Positions 1 to 6,209 of a DNA stretch of 12,256 nt are shown in pieces. The stretch comes from Oscillospiraceae bacterium (GTDB lineage: Bacteria > Bacillota > Clostridia > Oscillospirales > Oscillospiraceae). The notes below the pieces were generated by a model, which was not told where the DNA came from, ran no database searches, and worked only from the letters and a program-made list of their open reading frames with translations. How positions within the stretch are numbered: the first letter of the stretch is position 1; each line of letters begins with the position of its first letter. Location: positions 1-12,256 of the forward strand of contig JAEDKW010000026.1 in assembly GCA_016295615.1 (NCBI GenBank). Direction: 5' to 3'. The position numbers and the translations under genes are program-made.

Positions 1-65
1 CGCTGCTGCTGGCGCGCCGGCTCAAAAAACGAAAGGAAAGAAACGTACCGCATGACGACCTATGA
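1..65 (+). CDS. Possible 3' end of an upstream gene (partial)
   Basis: Two + strand frames are open from the window edge. One ends with TGA at 63-65 and reads LLLARRLKKRKERNVPHDDL, which resembles the basic cytoplasmic tail after a final membrane segment. The other ends with TGA at 53-55 and reads AAAGAPAQKTKGKKRTA. Either would overlap the start of the methyltransferase gene (ATG at 52), as in a translationally coupled operon. About 20 codons are too few to choose a frame or a family, so this entry only marks that an upstream gene probably runs into the window. Confidence 0.3.
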   Translation, partial: LLLARRLKKRKERNVPHDDL

Positions 66-375
66 TAAAATCTACGAGGCGGTGAAGCTGATCCCGCGCG
101 GCAGCGTCGCCACCTACGGTCAGATCGCCGAGGCGGTGGGCAGCAGGCGCTTTTCCCGCGTGGTGGGCTACGCGCTGCACGTCAACCCGCAGCCGGGGAT
201 CATTCCCTGTCACCGCGTCGTCAAGCGGGACGGCGAGGTATCGGCTGCGTTCGCCTTCGGCGGTGCGAACCGGCAGGTGGAGCTGCTCAAAAGCGAGGGC
301 GTGGCGTTTCTCGACGGCAGCCACGTCGATATGAAGAAATGCTGTGTCCGCGCGATCCCGCTGATCTTAACATAA
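52..375 (+). CDS. MGMT-family protein: stand-alone methylated-DNA-cysteine methyltransferase domain
   Basis: The 107-residue protein is only the DNA-binding/active-site domain of the Ogt/Ada-C/MGMT family, without the N-terminal ribonuclease-H-like domain. It has the helix-turn-helix region YGQIAEAVGS (residues 22-31), a candidate arginine finger in SRVVGYAL, and the acceptor motif IPCHRVV with Cys53 intact. Alkyltransferase-like (ATL) proteins replace this Cys, so by family knowledge suicide transfer of O6-alkyl groups is possible. Many such short homologues are poorly characterised, and a purely lesion-sensing role is an alternative. The start at 52 is supported by a GGAAAG Shine-Dalgarno about 12 bases upstream and a near-direct match to the family N-terminus (YDKIYEAVKLIPRGSVATYG). 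The C-terminus is odd: after VDMKKC, where relatives usually end, about nine further residues run into the terminator hairpin. Confidence 0.88.
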   Translation: MTTYDKIYEAVKLIPRGSVATYGQIAEAVGSRRFSRVVGYALHVNPQPGIIPCHRVVKRDGEVSAAFAFGGANRQVELLKSEGVAFLDGSHVDMKKCCVRAIPLILT

Positions 376-409
376 AAAAGGACTGCTGTGCAGTCCTTTT
401 TTATGTTAA
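367..409. terminator. Bidirectional intrinsic terminator between convergent genes
   Basis: This is a perfect 20-bp inverted repeat: the left arm at 367-386 and the right arm at 390-409 are separated by only TGT. The core GGACTGC/GCAGTCC is flanked by A6 on one side and T6 on the other, so an RNA from either strand ends in a stem followed by U residues. It lies between the + strand methyltransferase (its TAA at 373-375 is inside the left arm) and the - strand membrane-protein gene whose stop is at 415-417. Confidence 0.93.
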
Positions 410-414
410 CCATA

Positions 415-1092
415 TCATCGCTTAAAGCTCTGCGCAACAGCCTTTACCGTCTGCAGCAGGCTTTCGTGCTCCACGGCACAGGCGTCAAAGTGAGCCAATC
501 GAAAGACCAGATCCATGATCGGTCCGAGCAGAGCGACAGCGAGCACCGTCCCGATGCCGATCGGCGCGCCGAGCGCAAAGGCGGCGGCAAGGACGATGAG
601 GAAGATGCACATATTGACGGTGCCGACCGAGACCTTGCGAAAGCGCTTGCCCAACGCGACCATCAGCGCGTCACGCGGACCGCAGCCCAGCGCGGCTTTC
701 ATATAGATGAGCTGACCGACGCACAGAACGGTCATGCCGGCAAGCTGAAGCAGGATCTGAAGCGGCAGCGAGGTCTGCACGGGAACGCAGTCAAGCGCAA
801 GAAAAATGTCTGTTGCCCAGCCGATGACGAAGGCATCGAGCAGCATACCGAGACCGACGGGCTCCCCGAGCGCGACGTCGATCAGCACGATGCAGCAGGC
901 GACCGCATTGCACGCCGTGCCGTAGGAGATCGGCAGATGCATGGACAGACCCTGATTGAGCGCGTTCCACGGTGCCTGTCCGATATTGGCCTGCAGCTGC
1001 AGATACACGCCGAACGCGAAGACGATCAGACCGGCGACGGCGAGCAGCAGACGCTTGCCGCGCTCGAGCAGAACGGAAGAAGATTTCGTCAT
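415..1092 (-). CDS. YczE/YyaS/YitT-type integral membrane protein
   Basis: The 225-residue protein is almost entirely hydrophobic, with about six membrane segments and a basic cytoplasmic C-terminus (HFDACAVEHESLLQTVKAVAQSFKR region). It carries the family's paired signature: ANIGQAPWNAL (residues 35-45) and ALGCGPRDALM (134-144). Each is followed by a GxPxGxGxxL motif (GEPVGLGMLL 77-86; GAPIGIGTVL 175-184), so the two halves are an internal repeat. Members of this Firmicutes family are annotated as membrane proteins of unknown transport function; some are neighbours of transcription regulators or of biosynthetic clusters, and no substrate can be read from this sequence. The start is supported by an AGGTG site five bases upstream and a good promoter at 1122-1150. 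It is transcribed alone and converges on the methyltransferase gene. Confidence 0.88.
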   Translation of the reverse strand: MTKSSSVLLERGKRLLLAVAGLIVFAFGVYLQLQANIGQAPWNALNQGLSMHLPISYGTACNAVACCIVLIDVALGEPVGLGMLLDAFVIGWATDIFLALDCVPVQTSLPLQILLQLAGMTVLCVGQLIYMKAALGCGPRDALMVALGKRFRKVSVGTVNMCIFLIVLAAAFALGAPIGIGTVLAVALLGPIMDLVFRLAHFDACAVEHESLLQTVKAVAQSFKR

Positions 1093-1121
1093 AAAAACAC
1101 CTGAAAGAAAAGATGCTTTTT

Positions 1122-1150
1122 ATTATAGCGGCCGCACAAAAGATTTGCAA
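1122..1150 (-). promoter_or_regulatory. Sigma-A-type promoter of the YczE-like gene
   Basis: Read on the - strand, TTGCAA (1150-1145) and a perfect TATAAT (1127-1122) are separated by exactly 17 bases. The -10 box lies 29 bases before the ATG at 1092, leaving a leader of roughly 20-25 bases that contains the AGGTG ribosome binding site. Confidence 0.8.
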
Positions 1151-1165
1151 GAACAATCTGAAAAG

Positions 1166-1210
1166 CGCAAAAAACGGAGAACTTCCGGGGAAGTTTTCCG
1201 CTTTTTTGCG
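1166..1210 (-). terminator. Hairpin terminator-like repeat upstream of the YczE promoter
   Basis: The arms 1166-1186 and 1189-1210 are complementary except for one bulge and one mismatch. The core is CGGAGAACTTC/GAAGTTTTCCG with A6 and T6 at the base, so it can work on either strand. On the - strand it would stop read-through from the asd side before the YczE promoter. Nothing on the + strand obviously needs it. A second hairpin lies just after asd (1345-1373). Confidence 0.65.
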
Positions 1211-1221
1211 GTGCGGATCGG

Positions 1222-1284
1222 TTATCGGGCGCCGTCCGTGGTGTCATAGGGGACGTCGAGCGGATTGGCAATCCATCCTGTCAT
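1222..1284 (-). other. Short ORF, possible second half of a frameshifted small gene
   Basis: A 20-codon ORF begins at ATG 1284-1282 and ends at TAA 1224-1222. Its peptide, MTGWIANPLDVPYDTTDGAR, has a natural composition and most of its third codon positions are G or C, as in the neighbouring real genes. It overlaps the longer short ORF at 1244-1363 in a different frame, has no clear ribosome binding site of its own, and is not recognised. It is most plausible as the continuation of that ORF after a one-base frameshift. Confidence 0.2.
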
Positions 1285-1363
1285 AATGCCGGCAGAGGAA
1301 CGGCTTGATCACGTGATAGATCCGTTTGCCGTCGAGAGCGAAAAGAAAAGGCAGATTTCTCAT
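1244..1363 (-). CDS. Unrecognised 39-codon small ORF after asd
   Basis: An ATG at 1363-1361 opens a 39-residue frame that ends with TGA at 1246-1244. Residues 4-20 read LPFLFALDGKRIYHVIK, followed by PFLCRHYDRM; GC at the third position is high until about codon 30. The upstream sequence AAAAGG lies only three bases from the ATG, which is close for a Shine-Dalgarno. The start codon lies inside the asd terminator hairpin, which argues against efficient expression by asd read-through. The last nine residues lose the coding look while a coding-like frame starts at 1284. It may be a decayed gene, a sequencing frameshift or chance. Confidence 0.25.
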   Translation of the reverse strand: MRNLPFLFALDGKRIYHVIKPFLCRHYDRMDCQSARRPL

Positions 1364-1373
1364 CCGCCTTTTC
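1345..1373 (-). terminator. Intrinsic terminator of the hom-lysC-asd operon
   Basis: On the - strand a 12-bp stem (GAAAAGGCGGAT paired with ATCTGCCTTTTC, one mismatch, loop GAGAA) is followed by TTTT. It starts 23 bases after the asd stop codon at 1399-1397. It is the natural end of the hom-lysC-asd transcript. Confidence 0.75.
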
Positions 1374-1396
1374 AAAAAAACATTTTTTCGCTCCGG

Positions 1397-2407
1397 TTAC
1401 TTCAGCAGCAGCTCTGCGATCTGGACCGCGTTCGTCGCCGCGCCTTTTCGCACCTGATCGCCGCAGCACCAGAGGTTGAGCCCACGCTCGTCGGTCAGAT
1501 CGTCGCGGATACGCCCGACAAAGACGGTGTCCTGGTCGGAGGTGTCCAGCGGCATGGGATACTGCTTCGCGCCGAGATCGTCCACAAGGCGGCAGCCGGG
1601 AGCCGCTGCGATCAGCTCACGGGCGCGCTCAACGCTGATCTTCTCTTTGGTGCGCAGAACAACGCTTACGCTGTGGCTGCGCACGACCGGCACGCGGACG
1701 CAGGTGCAGCTGACCTTCAGCTCAGGCAGATGCAGGATCTTGCGTCCCTCGTTCTGCATCTTCATTTCCTCGGAGGTATACCCCATATACTGTTCGCCGC
1801 CGATCTGCGGAATGACGTTGTAGGCGATCTGATACGGGAAGACTTTGGGCTGTGCCGCCTTGCCTTCGCGCAGCAGCTCAACTTCATGGTAAAGCTCGTC
1901 GATGCCGTTTTTGCCGGCGCCGCTGACGGCCTGATAGGACGAGGCGATGATCGTCTCGATGGGACTTTCCTGAGCGAGCGCGTTGATGGCGACGAGCGTG
2001 ACGATGGTGGTGCAGTTGGGGTTGGAGATGATGCCGTGATGCTTTGCGGCGTCATCGGGGTTGATCTCGGGAATGACCAGCGGCACATCCCCGTCAAGGC
2101 GGAAGGCGCTCGAGTTGTCGACGAATACTGCGCCGGACTTGACGATCGCGGGTGCGAAGCGTTCGGCGATGTCGTTTTCCGCCGCGCCGAGCACGATGTC
2201 CAGCCCTTCAAACGCCTCGTCGGACGCCTCGACGATGGTGACCTCCTCGCCCCTGAAGCTGAGTGTCCTGCCGGCGCTTCTGCCGCTTGCGATGGGGCGG
2301 AGCATGGCGACAGGGAAGCTTCGCTCCGCCAGAATTTTCATCATTTCCTGTCCCACGGCGCCCGTTGCGCCGAGAATACCTACTTTGACTGCGTTCTTAT
2401 TCATCAT
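1397..2407 (-). CDS. asd: Aspartate-semialdehyde dehydrogenase
   Basis: This enzyme reduces beta-aspartyl phosphate to aspartate semialdehyde with NADPH in the cytoplasm. It is the branch point between lysine/diaminopimelate and homoserine (threonine, methionine). The 336 residues match the family length. The NADP-binding loop GATGAVGQEM is at 13-22, the catalytic cysteine is Cys132 in SNPNCTT, the substrate-binding stretch SYQAVSGAGKNG is at 157-168, and the CVRVPVVRSHS segment with the active-site His is at 236-246. Two adjacent ATG codons are possible starts (2407 and 2404). The AAAGGA site is 4 bases from the first and 7 from the second, so the second is slightly better spaced. It is the last gene of the operon, 23 bases after lysC, and a terminator follows it. 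Confidence 0.97.
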   Translation of the reverse strand: MMNKNAVKVGILGATGAVGQEMMKILAERSFPVAMLRPIASGRSAGRTLSFRGEEVTIVEASDEAFEGLDIVLGAAENDIAERFAPAIVKSGAVFVDNSSAFRLDGDVPLVIPEINPDDAAKHHGIISNPNCTTIVTLVAINALAQESPIETIIASSYQAVSGAGKNGIDELYHEVELLREGKAAQPKVFPYQIAYNVIPQIGGEQYMGYTSEEMKMQNEGRKILHLPELKVSCTCVRVPVVRSHSVSVVLRTKEKISVERARELIAAAPGCRLVDDLGAKQYPMPLDTSDQDTVFVGRIRDDLTDERGLNLWCCGDQVRKGAATNAVQIAELLLK

Positions 2408-2430
2408 GCATTCCTTTCTGTCGGGGCGCG

Positions 2431-3756
2431 TCAGCAGACATGCTCCCGGACAAAGCTGTTATACAGGACACGGATGGCCTGTTCAAAATCCCGTTCTTCC
2501 ACGCCGACGATGATGTTCAGCTCCTCCGGACCCTGCGTGATCATGCGGATATTGACGCCGTTTTCACCGAGCTTGGCGAAGATCTTGCCGGAAACGCCGA
2601 CGCGGTACGCCATCTTGCGCCCGACGGCGGCAACGATGGCGATGTGCTCCGTTACACTTATCTTATTCGGCTGCACTTCCTTTTGCAGCTCGCCCAAAAT
2701 CTCATAGAGCCGCTTGGAGACCTTTTCGGACGAAACGACAAGCGACACAATGTCGATGCCGGAGGGGATGTACTCGACGTTGACCTCGTGCTTTGCCAGA
2801 ATTTCCAGAATCTTGAGAATGCAGCCCGGCTCCGAGGACATGCCGGTTTTGGCGACGGTGATGACGGAAAAGCCCTTTTTGCCGGCAATGCCGGTGATAA
2901 AGCTGCCCTCCTCGGCTTCATCGTCGATGGTTTCAAGGATCATGGTGCCGGGATGGTCGGGCGCGTTGGTGTTGCGGATGTTGAGCGGGATGTTTTTCTC
3001 CCGCACGGGGAAGACGGTCCCCTCATGCAGCACCTGCGCGCCGATGTAGCTCAGCTCGCGCAGCTCGTTGTAGGTCACGCGCTGAATGGGGGCGGGGGAG
3101 TCCACGATGCGGGGGTCGGCCATCAGAATGCCGGAGACATCCGTCCAGTTTTCGTAGACGTCTGCGTCAAGAGCCGCTGCCGCGAGCGCGCCGGTAATGT
3201 CGCTGCCGCCGCGGGAGAAGGTCTTGATGTGCCCGTCCGGCATCGCGCCGTAAAAGCCGGGAATGACGACTCTGCGTCCGTCCGCCGCGCGGCGGAGCGC
3301 TTCGTAGGAGGCTTCCCGGTCCACGCTGCCGTCAAAATTGAATTTGACCCACAGCGCCGCGTCGAGAAAGTCATAGCCGAGAAATTCCGCCATGAGCCTC
3401 GCGGAAAAGTATTCGCCGCGGGAGGCGAGCTCGTCCTTGCTGATGCCGCTTTGCATCTTTTCCCACAGCGCATCAAAATCCTTGCTCAGATCAAGCTTGA
3501 GCGAGCACTCGTGAATGATCTCCTCATAGCGCTCGCGGATCATGGCAAAAATGTCCGCGCAGGAAACGCCGTACTTGATGTGCGCAGCGCAAAGATACAG
3601 AAGGTCGGTGATCTTATGGTCGTCCTTGAAGCGCTTCCCGGGTGCGGAGACGATGACGACGCGGCGGGACTCGTCGGCGTCGACGATCGACTTTACTTTG
3701 GCAAACTGATGTGCGTCGGCGAGCGAAGAGCCGCCGAATTTCAAAACCTTTAGCAT
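2431..3756 (-). CDS. lysC: Aspartokinase (monofunctional)
   Basis: This enzyme phosphorylates L-aspartate to beta-aspartyl phosphate, the first committed step toward lysine, threonine and methionine. The 441-residue protein has the kinase N-terminal motif KFGGSS (6-11), a substrate/nucleotide region SRGGSDITGAL (181-191), and DADVYENWTDVSGILMADPR (197-216), a family hallmark. A C-terminal regulatory part holds two ACT domains, roughly 297-360 and 370-436, the second ending with QGPEELNIIVGVE. These sites bind end-product amino acids in the family; which amino acid inhibits this one cannot be read from the sequence. The ATG at 3756 lies inside the end of hom with a 7-base overlap (ATGCTAA), so translation is probably coupled. 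The local Shine-Dalgarno (GGAAG) is weak. Confidence 0.97.
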   Translation of the reverse strand: MLKVLKFGGSSLADAHQFAKVKSIVDADESRRVVIVSAPGKRFKDDHKITDLLYLCAAHIKYGVSCADIFAMIRERYEEIIHECSLKLDLSKDFDALWEKMQSGISKDELASRGEYFSARLMAEFLGYDFLDAALWVKFNFDGSVDREASYEALRRAADGRRVVIPGFYGAMPDGHIKTFSRGGSDITGALAAAALDADVYENWTDVSGILMADPRIVDSPAPIQRVTYNELRELSYIGAQVLHEGTVFPVREKNIPLNIRNTNAPDHPGTMILETIDDEAEEGSFITGIAGKKGFSVITVAKTGMSSEPGCILKILEILAKHEVNVEYIPSGIDIVSLVVSSEKVSKRLYEILGELQKEVQPNKISVTEHIAIVAAVGRKMAYRVGVSGKIFAKLGENGVNIRMITQGPEELNIIVGVEERDFEQAIRVLYNSFVREHVC

Positions 3757-4868
3757 AATTCTTCCGCAGCGTCGCCGGCAATGCGTGCAAGCAGCGCGTG
3801 CGAATCTTCCTTTCTGAATTGTTCATAGCGTTCAAAAGCGTGCGCGGCGGAGCATTTACAGGTGAAGTACTCCCCGTTTGCGCGGTACAGCCAGCAGGCG
3901 TCACAGCCGCTCAGGTCGATCCTGCAGGGGGCAAACCTGTCCACATAGAAGCTTTTGCAGCCGTCCGCAATGTCCAGACAGTCCGCCAGCACGCTCGAGC
4001 CGGTCGGATAGCCGCCCGCGCCTGCGCCGGAAAAGCTCTGCGTGCCGAAGCGTTTGGCGCAGAATGTCACGATGTTGCCGGTGCCGCCTGTGTGCGCCTC
4101 CGGTGCGGAGGCGGGAAAAAGCGTGGGACAGACGAAGGCTGCGACCTTGCCGCCGTGCCGCTCGGCACGGGCAATGAGCTTGAAGATAAGCTCCTTTTTG
4201 CCTGCCTGCGCGATGTCCTGCGCCGTGATCGACGAAATGCCGACGCAGGGGATGTCCTCCTCCCTCACGCTCACGCCGAAGGCGAGGTTCGCCGAGAGCA
4301 CCAGCTTGCGCCGCGCGTCGAGCCCCTCTACGTCGGCGGTGGGATCCGCCTCGGCATAGCCGAGCGCCTGCGCCTCCCTGAGCGCGGCGTCGTAACCGGT
4401 GCCGTTTTCCGTCATCGCCGAGAGCATATAGTTGGTGGTGCCGTTGAGAATGCCCTCCACGGCAATGATCTCGTCAAGCCTCGCCGCACGGGAAAGCGAG
4501 GTGAGCCAGGGAATGCCGCCGCCGGCGGACGCCGTGCAGCGCAGGCTCACGCCGCATTCCGCGGCGAGTGAGACCAAATCCTCGTAGTGCGCGCACATGA
4601 GCTGCTTGTTGGCGGTGACGACATGCTTGCCCGCACGCATCGCCGCGCAGAGATAGGAGTAAGCAGGTTCCAGACCGCCCATCACTTCGACCACGATGCC
4701 GATGGAGGGATCGCGCACGATCTCGTCAAAATCCGCGGTGACGGTGCACGTGAGCTCCGGACGCGGACGGCGGGAGAGCACGGCGGCAACACGCAGGTCT
4801 GTTCGTCCCTCGGTGAGACGGTAAAAATACGAGCCGACCGTGCCGAATCCTAAAAGAGCGATGTTCAT
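3750..4868 (-). CDS. hom: Homoserine dehydrogenase
   Basis: This enzyme reduces aspartate semialdehyde to L-homoserine with NAD(P)H. The 372 residues include the dinucleotide-binding GFGTVG (7-12), AGKHVVTANKQL (79-90) with Lys88, GILNGTTNYMLSAM (139-152), and ADPTADVEGLDARRKLVLSANLAFG (174-198) with the catalytic lysine region at Lys188. A second conserved GAGAGGYPTGSSV lies at 281-293. Many Gram-positive homologues are about 430 residues with a C-terminal ACT domain for threonine feedback. Here the roughly 75 residues after GAGAGG do not show a recognisable ACT pattern, so a shorter or diverged tail is likely. The start has AGAAGG 7 bases upstream. It is the first gene of the operon and is probably the one most exposed to the leader's regulation. 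Confidence 0.96.
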   Translation of the reverse strand: MNIALLGFGTVGSYFYRLTEGRTDLRVAAVLSRRPRPELTCTVTADFDEIVRDPSIGIVVEVMGGLEPAYSYLCAAMRAGKHVVTANKQLMCAHYEDLVSLAAECGVSLRCTASAGGGIPWLTSLSRAARLDEIIAVEGILNGTTNYMLSAMTENGTGYDAALREAQALGYAEADPTADVEGLDARRKLVLSANLAFGVSVREEDIPCVGISSITAQDIAQAGKKELIFKLIARAERHGGKVAAFVCPTLFPASAPEAHTGGTGNIVTFCAKRFGTQSFSGAGAGGYPTGSSVLADCLDIADGCKSFYVDRFAPCRIDLSGCDACWLYRANGEYFTCKCSAAHAFERYEQFRKEDSHALLARIAGDAAEELC

Positions 4869-4898
4869 GTGGCAGCCTTCTTTCTTTGTCTACTCCGC

Positions 4899-4955
4899 CA
4901 AGTGTGGACGGTTTTGTGCAAAACACCGGTTTTGTCCACAATACAAACACACTTG
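4899..4955 (-). promoter_or_regulatory. Repeat-rich 5' leader of hom, possible operator or attenuating structure
   Basis: Between the promoter and hom there are overlapping inverted repeats: CAAGTGTG (4899-4906) with CACACTTG (4948-4955), TGTGGAC (4903-4909) with GTCCACA (4934-4940), and an alternating trio GTTTTG (4911-4916), CAAAAC (4919-4924), GTTTTG (4929-4934). The first two pairings share bases 4903-4906 and exclude each other. The region lies just downstream of the expected start of transcription. It could be a repressor operator or a small RNA switch. It is too short for a T-box, and no Thr/Met-rich leader peptide was found. Confidence 0.45.
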
Positions 4956-4971
4956 ACTTTTGCATGGAAAC

Positions 4972-5000
4972 AATATAGCACAGTGCTTGTGCAAATGCAA
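4972..5000 (-). promoter_or_regulatory. Promoter of hom-lysC-asd operon with UP-like A-tracts
   Basis: On the - strand TTGCAT (5000-4995), a 17-base spacer and TATATT (4977-4972) form a sigma-A-type promoter, and a TGC just before the -10 gives an extended -10 motif. Directly upstream of the -35 are two A7 tracts (about 5003-5019), like an UP element bound by RNA polymerase alpha subunits. The leader to hom is about 95-100 bases. Confidence 0.75.
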
Positions 5001-5052
5001 TAGTTTTTTTGATTTTTTTGCCGCATCCTGCCGTCTTTCGGCGGACCGCCGC

Positions 5053-5081
5053 TTGACAAAGCGCCTGTCCTCGGGTATGCT
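5053..5081 (+). promoter_or_regulatory. Promoter of the ZIP transporter gene
   Basis: A perfect TTGACA (5053-5058) is followed after 17 bases by TATGCT (5076-5081, 4 of 6 to consensus). The expected start is near 5088, giving a leader of about 43 bases before the ATG at 5131. A 13-base palindrome CGGCG-GAC-CGCCG (5039-5051) sits two bases upstream of the -35, a place where an activator or repressor could bind. Confidence 0.75.
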
Positions 5082-5130
5082 ATCCGGGAAATAAGCTCAG
5101 GCTAACCAGAAAGAGAAAGAGTATGAACGT

Positions 5131-5991
5131 ATGAATGTGTTTTGGTGGGTAGTAATCGTGACTGCGATCGCCGGCGTCGGCGGCACGGGACTCGGCGGTC
5201 TGATCGGTGTGATCCTGCGCCGCGACTCGTCCAGGATCGTGAGCCTTCTGCTGGCGTTTGCCGGCGGCGTGATGATGTCTGTCGTCTGCTTTGACCTCAT
5301 TCCGGGGGCATTTTGCCCCGACGGTGCGGCGGAGGAGATGCCGCTGCTGCTGGTGCTTGCCGGCATACTGCTCGGTTACGGCGTGATCCATGTGCTCAAT
5401 TATGTGATCGATAAGAAGACGAATCACGAGGTCGCGCATATCAATGAGGGACACCCTCAGACAGCGGATGACCTGGATGAGCTGATCCACGCGGATCATT
5501 ATCACGAGCATAAGAAAGCAAGCATGAAAAATAATTATGAGCTTTTCCTCGCAGGCGTCGTGATGGCGTGCGCGATCGCGCTGCACAACATGCCTGAGGG
5601 CATGGTGATCGGCGCCTCCTATGCCGGCGATGGCGGTGAGATCGTCGGCGGCGCCGGCTTTCTGATCGCCATGGTCATCGGGCTGCACAACATTCCGGAA
5701 GGCATGGCGGTTTCCGTACCGCTCGTCACCGGCGGCATGAACAAGTGGAAAGCCATCGGTGTGACGGCGCTTTCCGGCGCGCCGACCATCATCGGTGCGA
5801 TGCTCGGCTACTCGCTCGGTCTCATCAGCCCCGTGTGGCTTTCCCTGTCGTTGAGCTTTGCGGGCGGCGCGATGCTTTACGTCGTTTTCGGCGAGCTGCT
5901 GCCGGAAGCGTATCTGATGCTGCGCTCAAAGGCGCCTGCGGTCTTTACGCTCATCGGAACGCTGGTGGGGCTCATTTTGGTGCGGGTATAA
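5131..5991 (+). CDS. ZIP-family divalent metal transporter
   Basis: This integral membrane protein of about eight segments (286 residues) moves divalent cations such as zinc, and sometimes iron or manganese, into the cytoplasm in the ZIP family. Metal ligands appear in two conserved helices, HNMPEG (152-157) and HNIPEG (186-191), the family's core motif. GELLPEA (254-260) is in a late membrane segment. The cytoplasmic loop between segments 3 and 4 (about 99-128) is rich in His and acids, typical of metal-sensing loops in ZIP proteins. The N-terminal segment begins immediately (MNVFWWVVIVTAIAGVGGTG). The start at 5131 has only a weak AAAGAG site, and an out-of-frame ATG at 5123 opens a three-codon ORF that overlaps it. 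It has its own promoter and lies between the divergent threonine-pathway genes. It may be unrelated to amino-acid synthesis. Confidence 0.93.
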   Translation: MNVFWWVVIVTAIAGVGGTGLGGLIGVILRRDSSRIVSLLLAFAGGVMMSVVCFDLIPGAFCPDGAAEEMPLLLVLAGILLGYGVIHVLNYVIDKKTNHEVAHINEGHPQTADDLDELIHADHYHEHKKASMKNNYELFLAGVVMACAIALHNMPEGMVIGASYAGDGGEIVGGAGFLIAMVIGLHNIPEGMAVSVPLVTGGMNKWKAIGVTALSGAPTIIGAMLGYSLGLISPVWLSLSLSFAGGAMLYVVFGELLPEAYLMLRSKAPAVFTLIGTLVGLILVRV

Positions 5992-5997
5992 AACGGC

Positions 5998-6021
5998 GGC
6001 TGCGGGGATTTCTTCGCAGCC
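5998..6021 (+). terminator. Weak hairpin after the ZIP gene
   Basis: GGCTGCG (5998-6004) pairs with CGCAGCC (6015-6021) seven bases after the ZIP stop codon, with a 10-base loop. Only GTCTT follows, so the U-tract is poor and termination may be partial. Read-through to thrC is possible. Confidence 0.4.
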
Positions 6022-6050
6022 GTCTTCGCGGCGCGCGTGAAAAATTATGG

Positions 6051-6080
6051 TTGCAGTTCCCGTATACCGCGTGGTAGAAT
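6051..6080 (+). promoter_or_regulatory. Promoter upstream of thrC
   Basis: TAGAAT (6075-6080, 5 of 6) lies 18 bases after TTGCAG (6051-6056, 3 of 6). The predicted start near 6087 gives a leader of about 134 bases before the thrC ATG. A separate promoter fits the long gap (229 bases) after the ZIP gene. Confidence 0.55.
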
Positions 6081-6091
6081 ACAAAAACGAA

Positions 6092-6205
6092 CTGCCGCAG
6101 CTGCGGCAGGGTACAAAGCCGGAACAGGGCATTTTCCGATCACACGGCGGTACACACCGCTTTCGCAGAAGCAATACAGAGATCATAACGATGCTGCATG
6201 CAGCA
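6092..6205 (+). repeat. Two perfect palindromes in the thrC leader
   Basis: CTGCCGCAGCTGCGGCAG (6092-6109) and TGCTGCATGCAGCA (6192-6205) are both perfect palindromes that share a CTGC...GCAG frame. The first starts near the expected transcription start; the second ends five bases before the GGAGG ribosome binding site. A smaller hairpin GCGGT/ACCGC lies at 6147-6160. They could be operator sites or, in RNA, structures that affect ribosome access. No known riboswitch core was recognised. Confidence 0.5.
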
Positions 6206-6209
6206 CAAC

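Noticed and set aside
1265..2707. 480-codon + strand ORF opposite asd and lysC
   Set aside because: It is a long antisense frame created by high GC; the - strand frames show full enzyme motifs and the + frame has no recognisable domain.
2440..3753. 437-codon + strand ORF opposite lysC
   Set aside because: It mirrors the aspartokinase frame with no independent motif or ribosome binding site.
4902..4940. TGTGGAC/GTCCACA as DnaA boxes
   Set aside because: TTGTCCACA differs from the strict box TTATCCACA, the second copy is worse, and there is no dnaA/dnaN or AT-rich unwinding region nearby.
4869..4965. T-box or amino-acid riboswitch in the hom leader
   Set aside because: The leader is only about 100 bases and lacks a T-box sequence, an antiterminator and a following terminator.
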